A DNA stretch of 64,000 bases from an uncultured Cytophagales bacterium (GTDB taxonomy: Bacteria > Bacteroidota > Bacteroidia > Cytophagales > Thermonemataceae): assembly GCA_937911505.1 (NCBI GenBank), contig CALEMF010000049.1, positions 44,552-108,551 on the forward strand. Direction: 5' to 3'. The stretch's first letter is position 1. Each line of letters begins with the position of its first letter. Under the pieces are notes generated by a model, which saw nothing but the letters and a program-made list of their open reading frames with translations, had not been told where the DNA came from and searched no databases. This document shows, piece by piece, positions 18,155-27,687 of this stretch. Position numbers and translations under genes: made by a program.

Positions 18155-19306
18155 ATGAAGACGTCTACGCTCGATACGTTAAAGAATTTCAGACAAACGC
18201 TACATCAGCATCCGGAGCTCTCTAACCAAGAAAAACAGACCGCCGAGCAGCTTGTTCGTTGGCTACAAGACTTTTCACCTAGCGAGATTATTACAGATAT
18301 AGGTGGTAACGGTCTTATTGCCCTCTGGGAAGGGCCACAAGAAGGGCCTACCATTTGTCTACGCGCTGAGTTAGATGCATTACCCATCGAAGAAGAAAAT
18401 ACTTTCTCTTATCGTTCACAAGTACCTAATGTTTCTCATAAATGTGGACACGATGGTCATATGACTATTTTATTAGGCGTAGCGCAAGCACTTCATCAAA
18501 ATCCTCCCGAGCGTGGAAAGGTGCTCTTACTATTCCAAACGGCTGAAGAAACGGGAGAAGGTGCACAAAGAATGCTCTTGGATGACGTTTTCAAAAAGCT
18601 ACCGATCGATCAGGTCTTTGCCTTGCATAATCTACCTGGCTATGCCAAGCACACCATTGTTTGCAGAGCCGATACTTTTGCAGCGGCTTCCATAGGAATG
18701 ACCACTACCTTTGAAGGCGCTACCGCCCACGCAGGTGAGCCAGAGAATGGCCGTAGTCCTGCTTTGGCTTTAGCAGAGAGCATTACTTTACTTCAAACCT
18801 TACCACAACAACTTATTACAGAAAGTTTTGCACTGGTGACCGTGGTACAGGCACTCTTAGGAGAGGTTTCCTTTGGTGTAGCGCCCGGTTATGCGGAAGT
18901 GCGGGCTACGTTGAGAAGTTATCTTGACGAAGACCTTGACTTACTTCTACAAACAGCAAAAGAGCAAATACAAGCCATTGCAGATCGGTACCAGCTCGCT
19001 TGTAAAATCACTTATACTGAACATTTTACCTCTACAAATAATCATGTAGATAGTGTACGTTTAATTAAACAAATAGCTAAACTTAATGGATTAGCCTATG
19101 AAGAAAAGGCTACTCCTTTTCGTTGGTCTGAAGATTTTGGACAGTTTACGCAACGTTATCAAGGTGCTATGTTTGGCTTAGGTGCTGGCATTGGGACGCC
19201 GCAGTTGCACAATGCCGACTACGACTTTCCAGACGATCTCCTTGCCAGTGGTGTGGCTATGTTTGATGGCTTGATACGCCACCTTTTGGATAAGGATTTT
19301 ACATAA
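18155..19306 (+). CDS. M20-family amidohydrolase/peptidase
   Basis: Metal-dependent hydrolase of the M20D type (hippurate hydrolase, N-acyl-amino-acid amidohydrolase). 383 aa, with no signal peptide, so cytosolic. Visible: RQTLHQHPELSNQE at the N-terminus, CLRAELDALPIEE, the metal motif HKCGHDGHMTILLGVA, LLFQTAEETGEGA with the catalytic Glu, a dimerisation domain starting GATAHAGEPENG and C-terminal LGAGIGTPQLHNADYDF. The metal ligands are intact. It probably cleaves a substrate brought in by the upstream symporter (inference from operon only). Confidence 0.88.
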   Translation: MKTSTLDTLKNFRQTLHQHPELSNQEKQTAEQLVRWLQDFSPSEIITDIGGNGLIALWEGPQEGPTICLRAELDALPIEEENTFSYRSQVPNVSHKCGHDGHMTILLGVAQALHQNPPERGKVLLLFQTAEETGEGAQRMLLDDVFKKLPIDQVFALHNLPGYAKHTIVCRADTFAAASIGMTTTFEGATAHAGEPENGRSPALALAESITLLQTLPQQLITESFALVTVVQALLGEVSFGVAPGYAEVRATLRSYLDEDLDLLLQTAKEQIQAIADRYQLACKITYTEHFTSTNNHVDSVRLIKQIAKLNGLAYEEKATPFRWSEDFGQFTQRYQGAMFGLGAGIGTPQLHNADYDFPDDLLASGVAMFDGLIRHLLDKDFT

Positions 19307-19344
19307 TTTTAGGCTAAATTAAATCCGTACACTACGCAAAAACC

Positions 19345-20496
19345 ATGTTTGAAACCTCCTACATAGAATTAGATAAAACTGCGCTACAACACAATTACCA
19401 GTTTTTGAGAAACCTTATAGGCAACGACGTACAGCTCTCTTCTGTAGTGAAGGGAAATGCCTATGGCCACGGTCTTGAAAAGTTTATTTCTTTATCAGAA
19501 GCTTGTGGTGCAAATCATTTTGCGGTTTTCTCAGCAGATGAAGCCTACACTGTTCAGCAAGTAAAGCGTCCTGAAAGTGGCTTGATGATTATGGGGATGA
19601 TCGACCCTAGCGAGTTGGCTTGGGCGATTGAAAACCAAATAGAAGTTTTTATTTTCGATCTAGAGCGGCTTGAAAAAGCCCTTGCCACTTCTCGCAAATT
19701 GCAGATAAAGGTAAAAATTCATTTGGAGCTAGAGACGGGCATGAATCGTTTAGGGCTTAACCCTTCGGAAATAGAAGCAGCAGTAGCTCTGCTAAAACGG
19801 TACGAGGATGCTTATATACTGCAAGGGCTTTGTACACATTATGCAGGAGCAGAAAGTATTGCGAACTACGTACGTGTAAAAAAGCAGATCGTTACTTACA
19901 ACAAACTGGCTAAAAGACTAAAGCAACTGGGCTATGTACCTCAGAAGTACCATACAGCCTGCTCAGCGGCTACCGTTTCCTACCCACAAACCCGTATGAA
20001 TATGGTAAGGATTGGTATTTTACAGTATGGCTTCTTTCCTACGCAAGAAACGCTTATTCAATACCTAAAGAATAAAAAGGAACAAATTGATCCGCTAAAA
20101 CGTGTACTTTCTTGGAAGAGTAAAGTCATGAACATCAAAACTGTTGAAGCAGGAGAATTTATAGGTTACGGAACCTCTTTTCTGGCATCTCGTAGTATGC
20201 GTATTGCTACTGTACCAGTAGGATACGCCCACGGGTACAGCAGAAGTCTGAGCAACCAAGGACATGTACTTATTCAGGGAAAACGGCTCAATGTCATTGG
20301 GATGGTTAATATGAATTTGATGTTGGTTGATTTAGAGAGTACAGAAGGTGTACAAGCAGGAGATGAAGTAGTATTGATTGGCACACAAGGAGACACGTAT
20401 ATCTCGGTAGCCTCTTTCGGTGAACTGAGTAACCAGCTTAACTATGAACTACTTACGCGTCTGCCACGCAATATACCGCGGAAGGTTGTGGAATGA
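19345..20496 (+). CDS. alr: Alanine racemase
   Basis: Fold-type III PLP racemase that makes D-alanine for peptidoglycan. 383 aa. PLP Lys in SVVKGNAYGHG (about residue 35), ETGMNRLGL (substrate-side loop), HTACSAAT and GYGTSF with the catalytic Tyr near residue 270 on the opposite face. In the stretch normally reading GRVSMD, this protein has GMVNMNLMLVD, a common variation in Bacteroidota. A second, divergent racemase-like gene follows after 25 bp. The role in D-Ala supply is the default; a broader substrate range cannot be excluded. Confidence 0.88.
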   Translation: MFETSYIELDKTALQHNYQFLRNLIGNDVQLSSVVKGNAYGHGLEKFISLSEACGANHFAVFSADEAYTVQQVKRPESGLMIMGMIDPSELAWAIENQIEVFIFDLERLEKALATSRKLQIKVKIHLELETGMNRLGLNPSEIEAAVALLKRYEDAYILQGLCTHYAGAESIANYVRVKKQIVTYNKLAKRLKQLGYVPQKYHTACSAATVSYPQTRMNMVRIGILQYGFFPTQETLIQYLKNKKEQIDPLKRVLSWKSKVMNIKTVEAGEFIGYGTSFLASRSMRIATVPVGYAHGYSRSLSNQGHVLIQGKRLNVIGMVNMNLMLVDLESTEGVQAGDEVVLIGTQGDTYISVASFGELSNQLNYELLTRLPRNIPRKVVE

Positions 20497-20521
20497 AACT
20501 TGTGATGTAAAAGAAGAAATT

Positions 20522-21595
20522 ATGGCATTTTTAAAATTATATAGGAAAAAGTTACAACACAACTACGCTTATTTAAGAAACTTGTTTGAGCAGCAAAACA
20601 TCCAATGGGGCATTGTTACCAAGCTTCTTTGTGGTACGAAAGCTTACTTACAAGAGGTAATCGACCTAGGCATTAAGGAGATACACGATTCGCGTATCAG
20701 CAATTTGAAGCGCGTAAAGCAGCTAAACCCTGCCATAAAGACAGTGTACATCAAGCCTCCTGCTAAACGAAGTATCCCAAATATTGTACGCTACGCTGAT
20801 GTAAGTCTTAACACAGAATATACTACCATTAAGCTTATTTCTGAGGAAGCACAACGGCAAGGAAAGAAACATCAGATCATCATTATGATTGAGTTAGGTG
20901 ACTTGCGAGAAGGTGTTATGCCTGAGGGAGTAGTAGATTTCTACGAGCAAATTTTTCGTTTACCTAATATCGAGGTAGTTGGCTTAGGTTCTAATCTCAA
21001 CTGCTTGCACGGCGTTATGCCTTCAGAGGATAAACTGATTCAGCTCGTCTTGTACAAGCAGATTATTGAGTTGAAATTCAACAGGAAAATTCCGCTTATC
21101 TCTGCGGGTACTACCGTTACGTTGCCTTTACTGCTACAAAATCGTCTTCCAAAAGGCATCAACCACTTTAGGGTAGGAGAAGCGCTTTATTGGGGCAACA
21201 ACCTCTTTACAGGTGACATTATTCCTGAGATGGAAACTGACTTGATTGAATTATTTGCAGAAATTATTGAAATCACTGAAAAACCTGTAATCCCCATTGG
21301 GGTACTAGCAGAAAACCCTAGCGGCGAGATGTTCCAGATTAATGAAGAAGACTACGGAAAGTCTACCTATCGTTGTATCATTGACGTCGGCTTACTAGAC
21401 ATCCGCCCAGAGTTCCTCATTCCTAAGGATGATGATTTAGAAATTGTGGGCGCTAGCTCAGATATGCTAGTCATAGACTTGAAAGAAAACCCTCGTAATT
21501 ACCATACGGGTGATTTACTTGCCTTTAAGTTGAAATATATGGGAGCACTAAGCTTGCTCAACTCCTACTACATTGAGAAGGTAGTAGTGGAGTAG
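20522..21595 (+). CDS. Orr/YhfX-like PLP-dependent racemase
   Basis: 357 aa from the ATG at 20522; the open frame runs further upstream but would overlap alr. It has an alanine-racemase-like TIM barrel with the PLP Lys in IVTKLLCG (about residue 35), in place of the VVKxNAYG of true Alr. The pattern VTK..CG, HDSRISNLK, IELGDLREGVMPE, GSNLNCLHGVMP, SAGTTVTLPLLL, FRVGEALYWG and CIIDVGLLDI matches the ornithine/alanine racemase family (Orr-type). The substrate is probably a D-amino acid other than alanine, perhaps ornithine or lysine. It is 25 bp downstream of alr, so co-expressed. Confidence 0.78.
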   Translation: MAFLKLYRKKLQHNYAYLRNLFEQQNIQWGIVTKLLCGTKAYLQEVIDLGIKEIHDSRISNLKRVKQLNPAIKTVYIKPPAKRSIPNIVRYADVSLNTEYTTIKLISEEAQRQGKKHQIIIMIELGDLREGVMPEGVVDFYEQIFRLPNIEVVGLGSNLNCLHGVMPSEDKLIQLVLYKQIIELKFNRKIPLISAGTTVTLPLLLQNRLPKGINHFRVGEALYWGNNLFTGDIIPEMETDLIELFAEIIEITEKPVIPIGVLAENPSGEMFQINEEDYGKSTYRCIIDVGLLDIRPEFLIPKDDDLEIVGASSDMLVIDLKENPRNYHTGDLLAFKLKYMGALSLLNSYYIEKVVVE

Positions 21596-21691
21596 AGCGC
21601 TAGTTAACTTCACAGAACAACGTAATTAACGAATTGAGTTAAATGCTTGTCAAGCAACATTTTATTTTCTTTTTTCAGATAAAACACAATC

Positions 21692-22747
21692 ATGAAAACA
21701 GAAGATCAGCTAGTACAATACATAGAAAAACTACTTGAGCTTCAGCAAGCGGTAGATAACGACCTTCCTTCTAAAGAAAATTTGAAGCAAATCGCTGCTG
21801 AGTTAAACGTAGCGTGGGAAGATGTACAGAAAGCAGTACAGCGAGAGGTAGAGAATGGCTTAGGGTATCGTAAGCATCGCTTCTGGAAAGGCGCTAGTGA
21901 AGCCTTCGAGCACGCTTTGTCACTCGACCCTTATCATCAAAAAGCTTTGGAGGGCATTGTAGAAGCAGAGATGCACCTTTTCATACGAAGAAGGAATAAA
22001 AAACATCGTGTAAAAGCAGAAAAGTACGGGCAACTCGGCTTACAACTTTATCCTGGGAACAAAGCAGTTATTGCTCATTTGTCTAAACTGAACAGTATCT
22101 CTGAAAAACTTCTCAACCTTCAGTGGTTATGGTTTGTACCTATACTTCTTTTTGTGATGGGAGGTATCTACTTATTTTACTTATCGCCTAAAGAAGAAAA
22201 AACGGCTAGCCAAGCACAGTCTGTAGAAAGAACACCCAATGAAACCCAATCCGCTCGTGAACAATCCTACAATGAAGTCATTACTTTAAGAGAGGCCGTT
22301 TTAGCGCAATGGGCACAAGTAGAAAATGTCTATCAACGACGTGCTGACCTCATTCCTAACTTGGTGGCTACTGTGAAAGCAGCAGCCCAGTTTGAACAAG
22401 AACAACTAAAAACGCTCCTTACGCTACAACAAGAAGTCAACAATCTTTCCGTTAATCCTACTAATCAAAAAGCGCTACAAGATTTTATACTGCAACAAAG
22501 TAAACTTTCTCAACAGCTCGTAGAGATACAACAACAGCTCAGTACGGTACAAGCTTTTAGAGATTTACAAGTACAAATAGAAGGCGCTGAGAATAGAATT
22601 AGTGTAGAGCGTAAAAAATACAATGAAGCCGTAGCGCAATACAATACACGTATACAGCAAGCGCCTTATAATACACTAGGCTTTAAGAAAATCGCCTACT
22701 TCCAAATGGATAGAAAAGCTAATCAAAAACCTGAAATTAAATTCTAA
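21692..22747 (+). CDS. LemA-domain membrane protein
   Basis: 351 aa. N-terminal 120 residues are cytosolic and helical, with a TPR-like stretch (ASEAFEHALSLDPYHQKAL). One membrane helix is near residue 145-165 (WFVPILLFVMGGIYLFYL). The C-terminal part (about 195-345) is a LemA domain: QWAQVENVYQRRADLIPNLV is the family signature, followed by long amphipathic helices. LemA proteins are extracytoplasmic four-helix bundles that commonly pair with TPM-domain proteins, and that partner follows here after 6 bp. The N-terminal extension is unusual, since standard LemA is about 190 aa. Confidence 0.85.
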   Translation: MKTEDQLVQYIEKLLELQQAVDNDLPSKENLKQIAAELNVAWEDVQKAVQREVENGLGYRKHRFWKGASEAFEHALSLDPYHQKALEGIVEAEMHLFIRRRNKKHRVKAEKYGQLGLQLYPGNKAVIAHLSKLNSISEKLLNLQWLWFVPILLFVMGGIYLFYLSPKEEKTASQAQSVERTPNETQSAREQSYNEVITLREAVLAQWAQVENVYQRRADLIPNLVATVKAAAQFEQEQLKTLLTLQQEVNNLSVNPTNQKALQDFILQQSKLSQQLVEIQQQLSTVQAFRDLQVQIEGAENRISVERKKYNEAVAQYNTRIQQAPYNTLGFKKIAYFQMDRKANQKPEIKF

Positions 22748-22753
22748 GTCATT

Positions 22754-24556
22754 ATGAAAACAGCCCTGTGTGTCTTATGGCTACTCGTGATGGCTACGCA
22801 TACGCTGGCACAAGTATTTGTAGGAGACGACGCCAATGTCCTCTCTCCACAAGAAGTACAAACCTTACAAAATCAGTTACAGGCTTTTGAGCAACGTACC
22901 TCCCACGAGGTAGCCATTCGTATTATTCCTTCTTTGGATGGGAAAGCGATAGAAGCGTACGCCAACGACCTCTTCAACCAATTGGGTATTGGTAAGAAAG
23001 AAAAGGATAATGGTATTCTCATTTTGGTAGCACATCAAGAACGTAAGCTACGTATTGAGGTAGGCTATGGTTTAGAGCCTGTCATAACCGACATCACCGC
23101 CAAACATATTATTGATGAATCGCTTACCCCCAAATTTAGAGAAAATAAGTACTTTGAAGGACTGCAAGAGGCGGTTACTACCTTAATATTTTTACTAGAA
23201 GGTACACAACAAACCCTTCCTATCGACCCAGCCTTGCTAGCTAATCATTTTGTGATTGACCAAACCAATCTCCTGAGTAAGCAGGATTTAGAGGCGCTGG
23301 AAAAGCAACTACAGCAATATAACAGCGATACTAGTCTTCATCCAATCGTGATAAGGATAACCGCCTTTGAACTGCCCCAAGAAAACCGCAATGATGCGCT
23401 TTTACTAAAACGTAAAAGACTTTATCAAGTGCTCTCTGAGCAAACTTTCCAAAAAGAACCCATTCTTATTCATATCAATTACAGTAAAGACACTGAGGGC
23501 AATATCTATTACCAATATCCTGATTACTTCATTGTCTTTGACTCGCTAAAAAATCAATCGCTTCGTTATAAAGAAGGCTATTATCCCAAAAAGCGTAACT
23601 TGATCGGTCTTGGTAACAATGAGCTTTCCTATTATTTAGAAAACCTTTTAAAAGAGGGTTTTCAGGCTGAAACGGCTTCTATCCTTGCTTTTAGATCATC
23701 GCTACAAGAACTTTTACAACTTATACACCTATACCGAACCAATCAATTACAACGAGAGGAACTGTTCGTCTTGGATAAGTCGCTTACTACTAAGGAAATC
23801 ATCATTGATAAAGCTGCTCTATTAAAAGAAAGCGAGATAAACACCTTACGAGAACGAGTCAAGAAAATGCAGCAAGCGTTTCCCAGCAAGTTTTATATTC
23901 GCATCACTTCTATTGATCTGCCTAGTGGTCGGGATGAATACTTTACGGCTTATGGCAAGAGGCTATTCAAGGGATTATTTTCCAGCTCCTCAGACAGTAG
24001 TTATAAAACCCTTATTGTTATCAACGTTGACCAGAAGGGCTCTCAAAAAAAAGCGGTATACACAGACTGGCAAGGGCTTGAAGAAGTACTTACACATCCA
24101 GAAGACCATTATGTTAGTAAAAAGAATGCATTCGGTGGTAGCGGAAAGAATCTCATTGAATTCAAGCTCGAACTAAAAGTATTGTTTCATTATCGGAAAT
24201 CTACCTACAAAGGGCTTAAAAGGATATTAGATTTACTTCCGAAGCTTTTTCAAAAAAAGATCGACTCTCGCGAGATCACACCCTATTTCTTCGATACCCC
24301 AACGGGCACTTTTCTCAAGTATGCCCTTCTTTTTGTGGGCGGTTTTACGCTCCTTATCCTACTTTTGGTAAGGCTCGCTAAAAACGATACAGGAGGTAGT
24401 GGTGGTTTTCCAAATACCGGAAATTTCGGCGGAGGCTTCTTTGGTGGAGGCAATACAAGCGGGGGCAGTTTTGATGGAGGAAGTTCTGGTGGATCAAGCG
24501 GAGGTGGCTTTGGTGGAGGAAGTTCTGGAGGGGGTGGCGCAAGTGGTGATTGGTAG
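22754..24556 (+). CDS. TPM-domain protein with three TPM-like units
   Basis: 600 aa. Signal peptide (ends ATHTLAQ), then a canonical TPM domain (about 20-155: FVGDDANVLSPQEV, KEKDNGILILVA, RIEVGYGLEPVITD). Two further, more divergent copies follow: about 170-330 (FVIDQTNLLSKQDLEALEKQL) and about 345-470 (IIDKAALLKESEINTLRERV, KTLIVINVDQ). A membrane helix (about 515-540) precedes a Gly/Ser-rich tail that ends ASGDW, as in YgcG-type proteins. It is probably anchored in the cytoplasmic membrane with the TPM units outside. It forms an operon with the LemA-domain gene. Confidence 0.84.
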   Translation: MKTALCVLWLLVMATHTLAQVFVGDDANVLSPQEVQTLQNQLQAFEQRTSHEVAIRIIPSLDGKAIEAYANDLFNQLGIGKKEKDNGILILVAHQERKLRIEVGYGLEPVITDITAKHIIDESLTPKFRENKYFEGLQEAVTTLIFLLEGTQQTLPIDPALLANHFVIDQTNLLSKQDLEALEKQLQQYNSDTSLHPIVIRITAFELPQENRNDALLLKRKRLYQVLSEQTFQKEPILIHINYSKDTEGNIYYQYPDYFIVFDSLKNQSLRYKEGYYPKKRNLIGLGNNELSYYLENLLKEGFQAETASILAFRSSLQELLQLIHLYRTNQLQREELFVLDKSLTTKEIIIDKAALLKESEINTLRERVKKMQQAFPSKFYIRITSIDLPSGRDEYFTAYGKRLFKGLFSSSSDSSYKTLIVINVDQKGSQKKAVYTDWQGLEEVLTHPEDHYVSKKNAFGGSGKNLIEFKLELKVLFHYRKSTYKGLKRILDLLPKLFQKKIDSREITPYFFDTPTGTFLKYALLFVGGFTLLILLLVRLAKNDTGGSGGFPNTGNFGGGFFGGGNTSGGSFDGGSSGGSSGGGFGGGSSGGGGASGDW

Positions 24557-24610
24557 TTGTAGCTATCGTAACCTTTCTTTATTCCTGCTGGTTTATCCTT
24601 TAAAAAAGCG

Positions 24611-24627
24611 CTAACTTGTGAAGTTAG
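24611..24627. promoter_or_regulatory. Palindrome before uvrA
   Basis: CTAACTT-GTG-AAGTTAG, a perfect 7-bp inverted repeat, ends 14 bp before the chosen uvrA ATG. It could be a repressor site or an mRNA hairpin near the ribosome-binding region. There is no T run after it, so it is not a terminator. Confidence 0.35.
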
Positions 24628-24641
24628 ATTCACACAAAGCT

Positions 24642-27449
24642 ATGGAAGAACTTATTGAAATTTTTGGTGCTAGAGAGCACAATTTAAAGGACATTGACTT
24701 GATTATTCCGCGTAATCAGTTGGTGGTGATTACGGGCATTAGCGGCAGTGGAAAATCGTCTCTTGCCTTCGATACCATTTATGCCGAAGGGCAGCGCCGC
24801 TACATGGAAAGTTTCTCCGCTTACGCACGTTCTTTCATTGGCGATATGGAACGTCCCGATGTGGACAAAATCAATGGGTTGCGCCCCGTTATTTCTATAG
24901 AACAAAAAACTACCTCCCGTAACCCCCGCTCTACCGTAGGGACTACCACCGAGATTTACGACTTTATGCGCCTTCTCTTTGCCAGAGCTGGAGAAGCTTA
25001 CTCCTACGAGACGGGTGAGAAGATGGTACAGCTTTCGGAAGATCAAATCGTAAATGCCATTCTGAAAGATTATAAAGGAAAGAAGATTACTTTACTCGCG
25101 CCTATCGTGAAAGGAAGGAAAGGGCACTACCGAGAGCTATTCGTTCAGGTGAGTAAGATGGGCTATACCAAAGTACGTGTAGATGGAGAAGTGAAGGAGA
25201 TTGTACCCAAAATGCAAGTAGACCGCTACAAAATTCACAATATCGAGATGGTTATTGATCGGCTGGTAGTACGAGCAGAAGATAAAAACCGCTTGGCGCA
25301 GTCAGTACAAAAAACGCTGAAAGAAGGTAAAAACACCATGCTATTGCTGGATGAAGCAGACGAGACCCGCTTCTTCTCCAAAAATCTGATGGATCCGATC
25401 TCAGGCATTGCTTACGATGATCCTGCTCCCAACAACTTTTCTTTCAACTCTGTGTACGGCGCCTGCCCTACTTGCAATGGACTAGGGATTATAGAAGATA
25501 TTACCGAAGCGTCTGTCATTCCCGATCCTGACCTTAGTATTAGCAGAGGTGGCATTGCTCCTTTGGGTGAGTACAGAGATATCTGGATTTTTAAAAAGAT
25601 AGAGACCTTACTCAAAAAGAACAAACTCAGCCTTACTACACCTATTAAGAAAATTCCTGAAGAGATTATCGAGGTGTTGCTCTATGGCTCTTCCCAAAAG
25701 CTAGCCGTCGACTCTACGAAATATCCAGGTACAAAATGGCATACGACTTTCGAGGGGATTATCCCTTTTATGAAAAAGCAGATGCAAGAAGGCTCCGAGA
25801 AAATAAAGGATCATTACAGTCAGTTTGTAGTTACCCAAACCTGCCCTACTTGTAATGGTGCGCGACTCAAAAAAGAATCACTCCACTTTAAAATAGACGG
25901 TAAAAATATCTCTGAGCTTGCCCAATTCGATATTTTACAACTTAACGAGTGGTTTACAGGCCTTGAAGAAAGACTGAGTAAAAAGCAAAATGCCATTGCC
26001 AAAGAAGTACTAAAAGAAATTCGTAAGCGTATTGGCTTCCTGCTGGATGTAGGACTGGAATACCTGACACTCGATCGCCCCGTAAAGACCCTTTCGGGTG
26101 GAGAATCACAGCGTATCCGCTTAGCGACGCAAATTGGTACACAACTCACAGGTGTGCTCTACATTCTCGACGAACCTAGCATCGGCCTACACCAACGCGA
26201 CAACCAACGCCTCATTGATGCCTTAAAGGGATTGCGTGATTTGGGTAATTCTGTGCTAGTGGTAGAACACGACAAAGACATGATGCTCCAGTCAGACTAC
26301 CTGATTGATATTGGACCGGGCGCAGGCAGACACGGCGGGCAGATCGTTGCCCACGGCACACCCAAAAGCTTCTTGAAGAAAAAAAGTACTACCTCGCTTT
26401 ACCTACAGGATCAGCTCGAAATCGCAGTTCCTGAAAAGCGTAGAAAAGGCAACGGCAAGAAGCTTGTTTTAAAAGGTTGCACTGGGCATAATCTCAAAGA
26501 TGTGACGCTAACGCTACCTTTAGGAAAAATGATTGGCATTACGGGCGTATCAGGTTCGGGTAAGTCTACGCTGATTCATCATACCCTCTTCCCTATTTTG
26601 AATAAGCATTTTTTCAGAGCGAAAAAGGAGCCGCTTGCTTATGCGTCCATAGAGGGTTTAGAACACATTGACAAAGTAATCGAGATCAACCAAGCGCCGA
26701 TTGGGCGAACGCCTCGCTCCAATCCTGCTACCTATACGGGTGTGTTTACGCATATTCGTGATCTCTTTACGCAGTTGCCCGAAGCGAAGATTAGAGGCTA
26801 CAAAGCGGGTCGGTTCTCCTTTAATGTAAAAGGCGGGCGCTGTGAAGACTGTGAAGGCGCTGGCCTCAAAACCATCGAAATGGACTTCCTCCCTGATGTA
26901 CATCTGGTCTGCCCTACCTGCAAAGGCAAGCGCTACAACCGAGAAACCTTAGAGGTACGCTTTAAGGGTAAGTCTATCTCCGACGTACTGGACATGACGA
27001 TTGAGCAAGCGGTAGAATTCTTTGAAAACCAACCGAAAATTCTCCGAAAGATCAAAACCATCCAAGAGGTAGGCTTGGGCTATATCACACTTGGACAGCA
27101 AGCGACTACCCTTTCGGGTGGCGAAGCCCAACGGGTAAAGCTGGCCACCGAGCTTTCCAAAAGAGATACAGGAAAAACGCTTTACATTCTCGACGAACCC
27201 ACTACAGGCTTACACTTTCAAGACATCCAAAAGCTACTGGAGTTCCTCAATCGCTTGGTAGAAAAAGGCAATACAGTACTCATCATTGAGCACAACCTAG
27301 ACGTCATCAAGGTATGCGACCACCTGATCGACTTAGGCCCTGAAGGCGGCTTAGGTGGTGGTACCATTGTAGGCGAAGGCACCCCTGAAAAGCTAGTAAA
27401 AAACAAGAAAAGCTATACTGGAAAGTTTTTGAAAGAGGAGTTGGGGTAG
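24642..27449 (+). CDS. uvrA: Excinuclease ABC subunit UvrA
   Basis: DNA-damage sensor of nucleotide excision repair; it loads UvrB on lesions. 935 aa from the ATG at 24642; a GTG at 24618 would add eight residues but lies inside a palindrome. Two ABC modules: Walker A GISGSGKSS (about residue 32) and GVSGSGKST (about 635), signatures LSGGESQRIRLA (about 484) and LSGGEAQRVKLA, Walker B with ILDEP twice. Zn-finger Cys pairs are present: CPTCNGLG, CPTCNGAR, CEDCEGAG and CPTCKGKR. It is complete and highly conserved. It is the last gene before the cassette-like region. Confidence 0.97.
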   Translation: MEELIEIFGAREHNLKDIDLIIPRNQLVVITGISGSGKSSLAFDTIYAEGQRRYMESFSAYARSFIGDMERPDVDKINGLRPVISIEQKTTSRNPRSTVGTTTEIYDFMRLLFARAGEAYSYETGEKMVQLSEDQIVNAILKDYKGKKITLLAPIVKGRKGHYRELFVQVSKMGYTKVRVDGEVKEIVPKMQVDRYKIHNIEMVIDRLVVRAEDKNRLAQSVQKTLKEGKNTMLLLDEADETRFFSKNLMDPISGIAYDDPAPNNFSFNSVYGACPTCNGLGIIEDITEASVIPDPDLSISRGGIAPLGEYRDIWIFKKIETLLKKNKLSLTTPIKKIPEEIIEVLLYGSSQKLAVDSTKYPGTKWHTTFEGIIPFMKKQMQEGSEKIKDHYSQFVVTQTCPTCNGARLKKESLHFKIDGKNISELAQFDILQLNEWFTGLEERLSKKQNAIAKEVLKEIRKRIGFLLDVGLEYLTLDRPVKTLSGGESQRIRLATQIGTQLTGVLYILDEPSIGLHQRDNQRLIDALKGLRDLGNSVLVVEHDKDMMLQSDYLIDIGPGAGRHGGQIVAHGTPKSFLKKKSTTSLYLQDQLEIAVPEKRRKGNGKKLVLKGCTGHNLKDVTLTLPLGKMIGITGVSGSGKSTLIHHTLFPILNKHFFRAKKEPLAYASIEGLEHIDKVIEINQAPIGRTPRSNPATYTGVFTHIRDLFTQLPEAKIRGYKAGRFSFNVKGGRCEDCEGAGLKTIEMDFLPDVHLVCPTCKGKRYNRETLEVRFKGKSISDVLDMTIEQAVEFFENQPKILRKIKTIQEVGLGYITLGQQATTLSGGEAQRVKLATELSKRDTGKTLYILDEPTTGLHFQDIQKLLEFLNRLVEKGNTVLIIEHNLDVIKVCDHLIDLGPEGGLGGGTIVGEGTPEKLVKNKKSYTGKFLKEELG

Positions 27450-27634
27450 TGTTGGTTTGTGTGCTTTTGGGTTGGGTGGTGTTGGTTGAATTTATGTATC
27501 GAGCTATTGATATCTCTGGTATAATGTGCTGTGCCCTATTTTTATATGGTTGAGATATAACGATAGCTTATTGATTTACAAAAGTCTAATAGAAACAACT
27601 TAAAGTTGGATATACCCAAGTTATAATGGAAAAA

Positions 27635-27651
27635 TATACACGATGTGTATA
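27635..27651. repeat. 17-bp palindrome, copy 1
   Basis: TATACAC-GAT-GTGTATA, perfect 7-bp arms. It is followed by TTGGGTTGTTACC, in which GTTA is a core-like element. It ends 36 bp before the first ABC-3C gene and marks the left edge of the repeat-rich region. Confidence 0.8.
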
Positions 27652-27687
27652 TTGGGTTGTTACCGGCAATGAAGTAAAAAATAGCAA

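Noticed and set aside
24283..24633. Minus-strand Pro-rich frame opposite the TPM tail
   Set aside because: It is the reverse of the Gly/Ser-rich coding tail; codon shadow only.
24684..27406. Several minus-strand frames inside uvrA
   Set aside because: Lie within a highly conserved gene and show no domain of their own.
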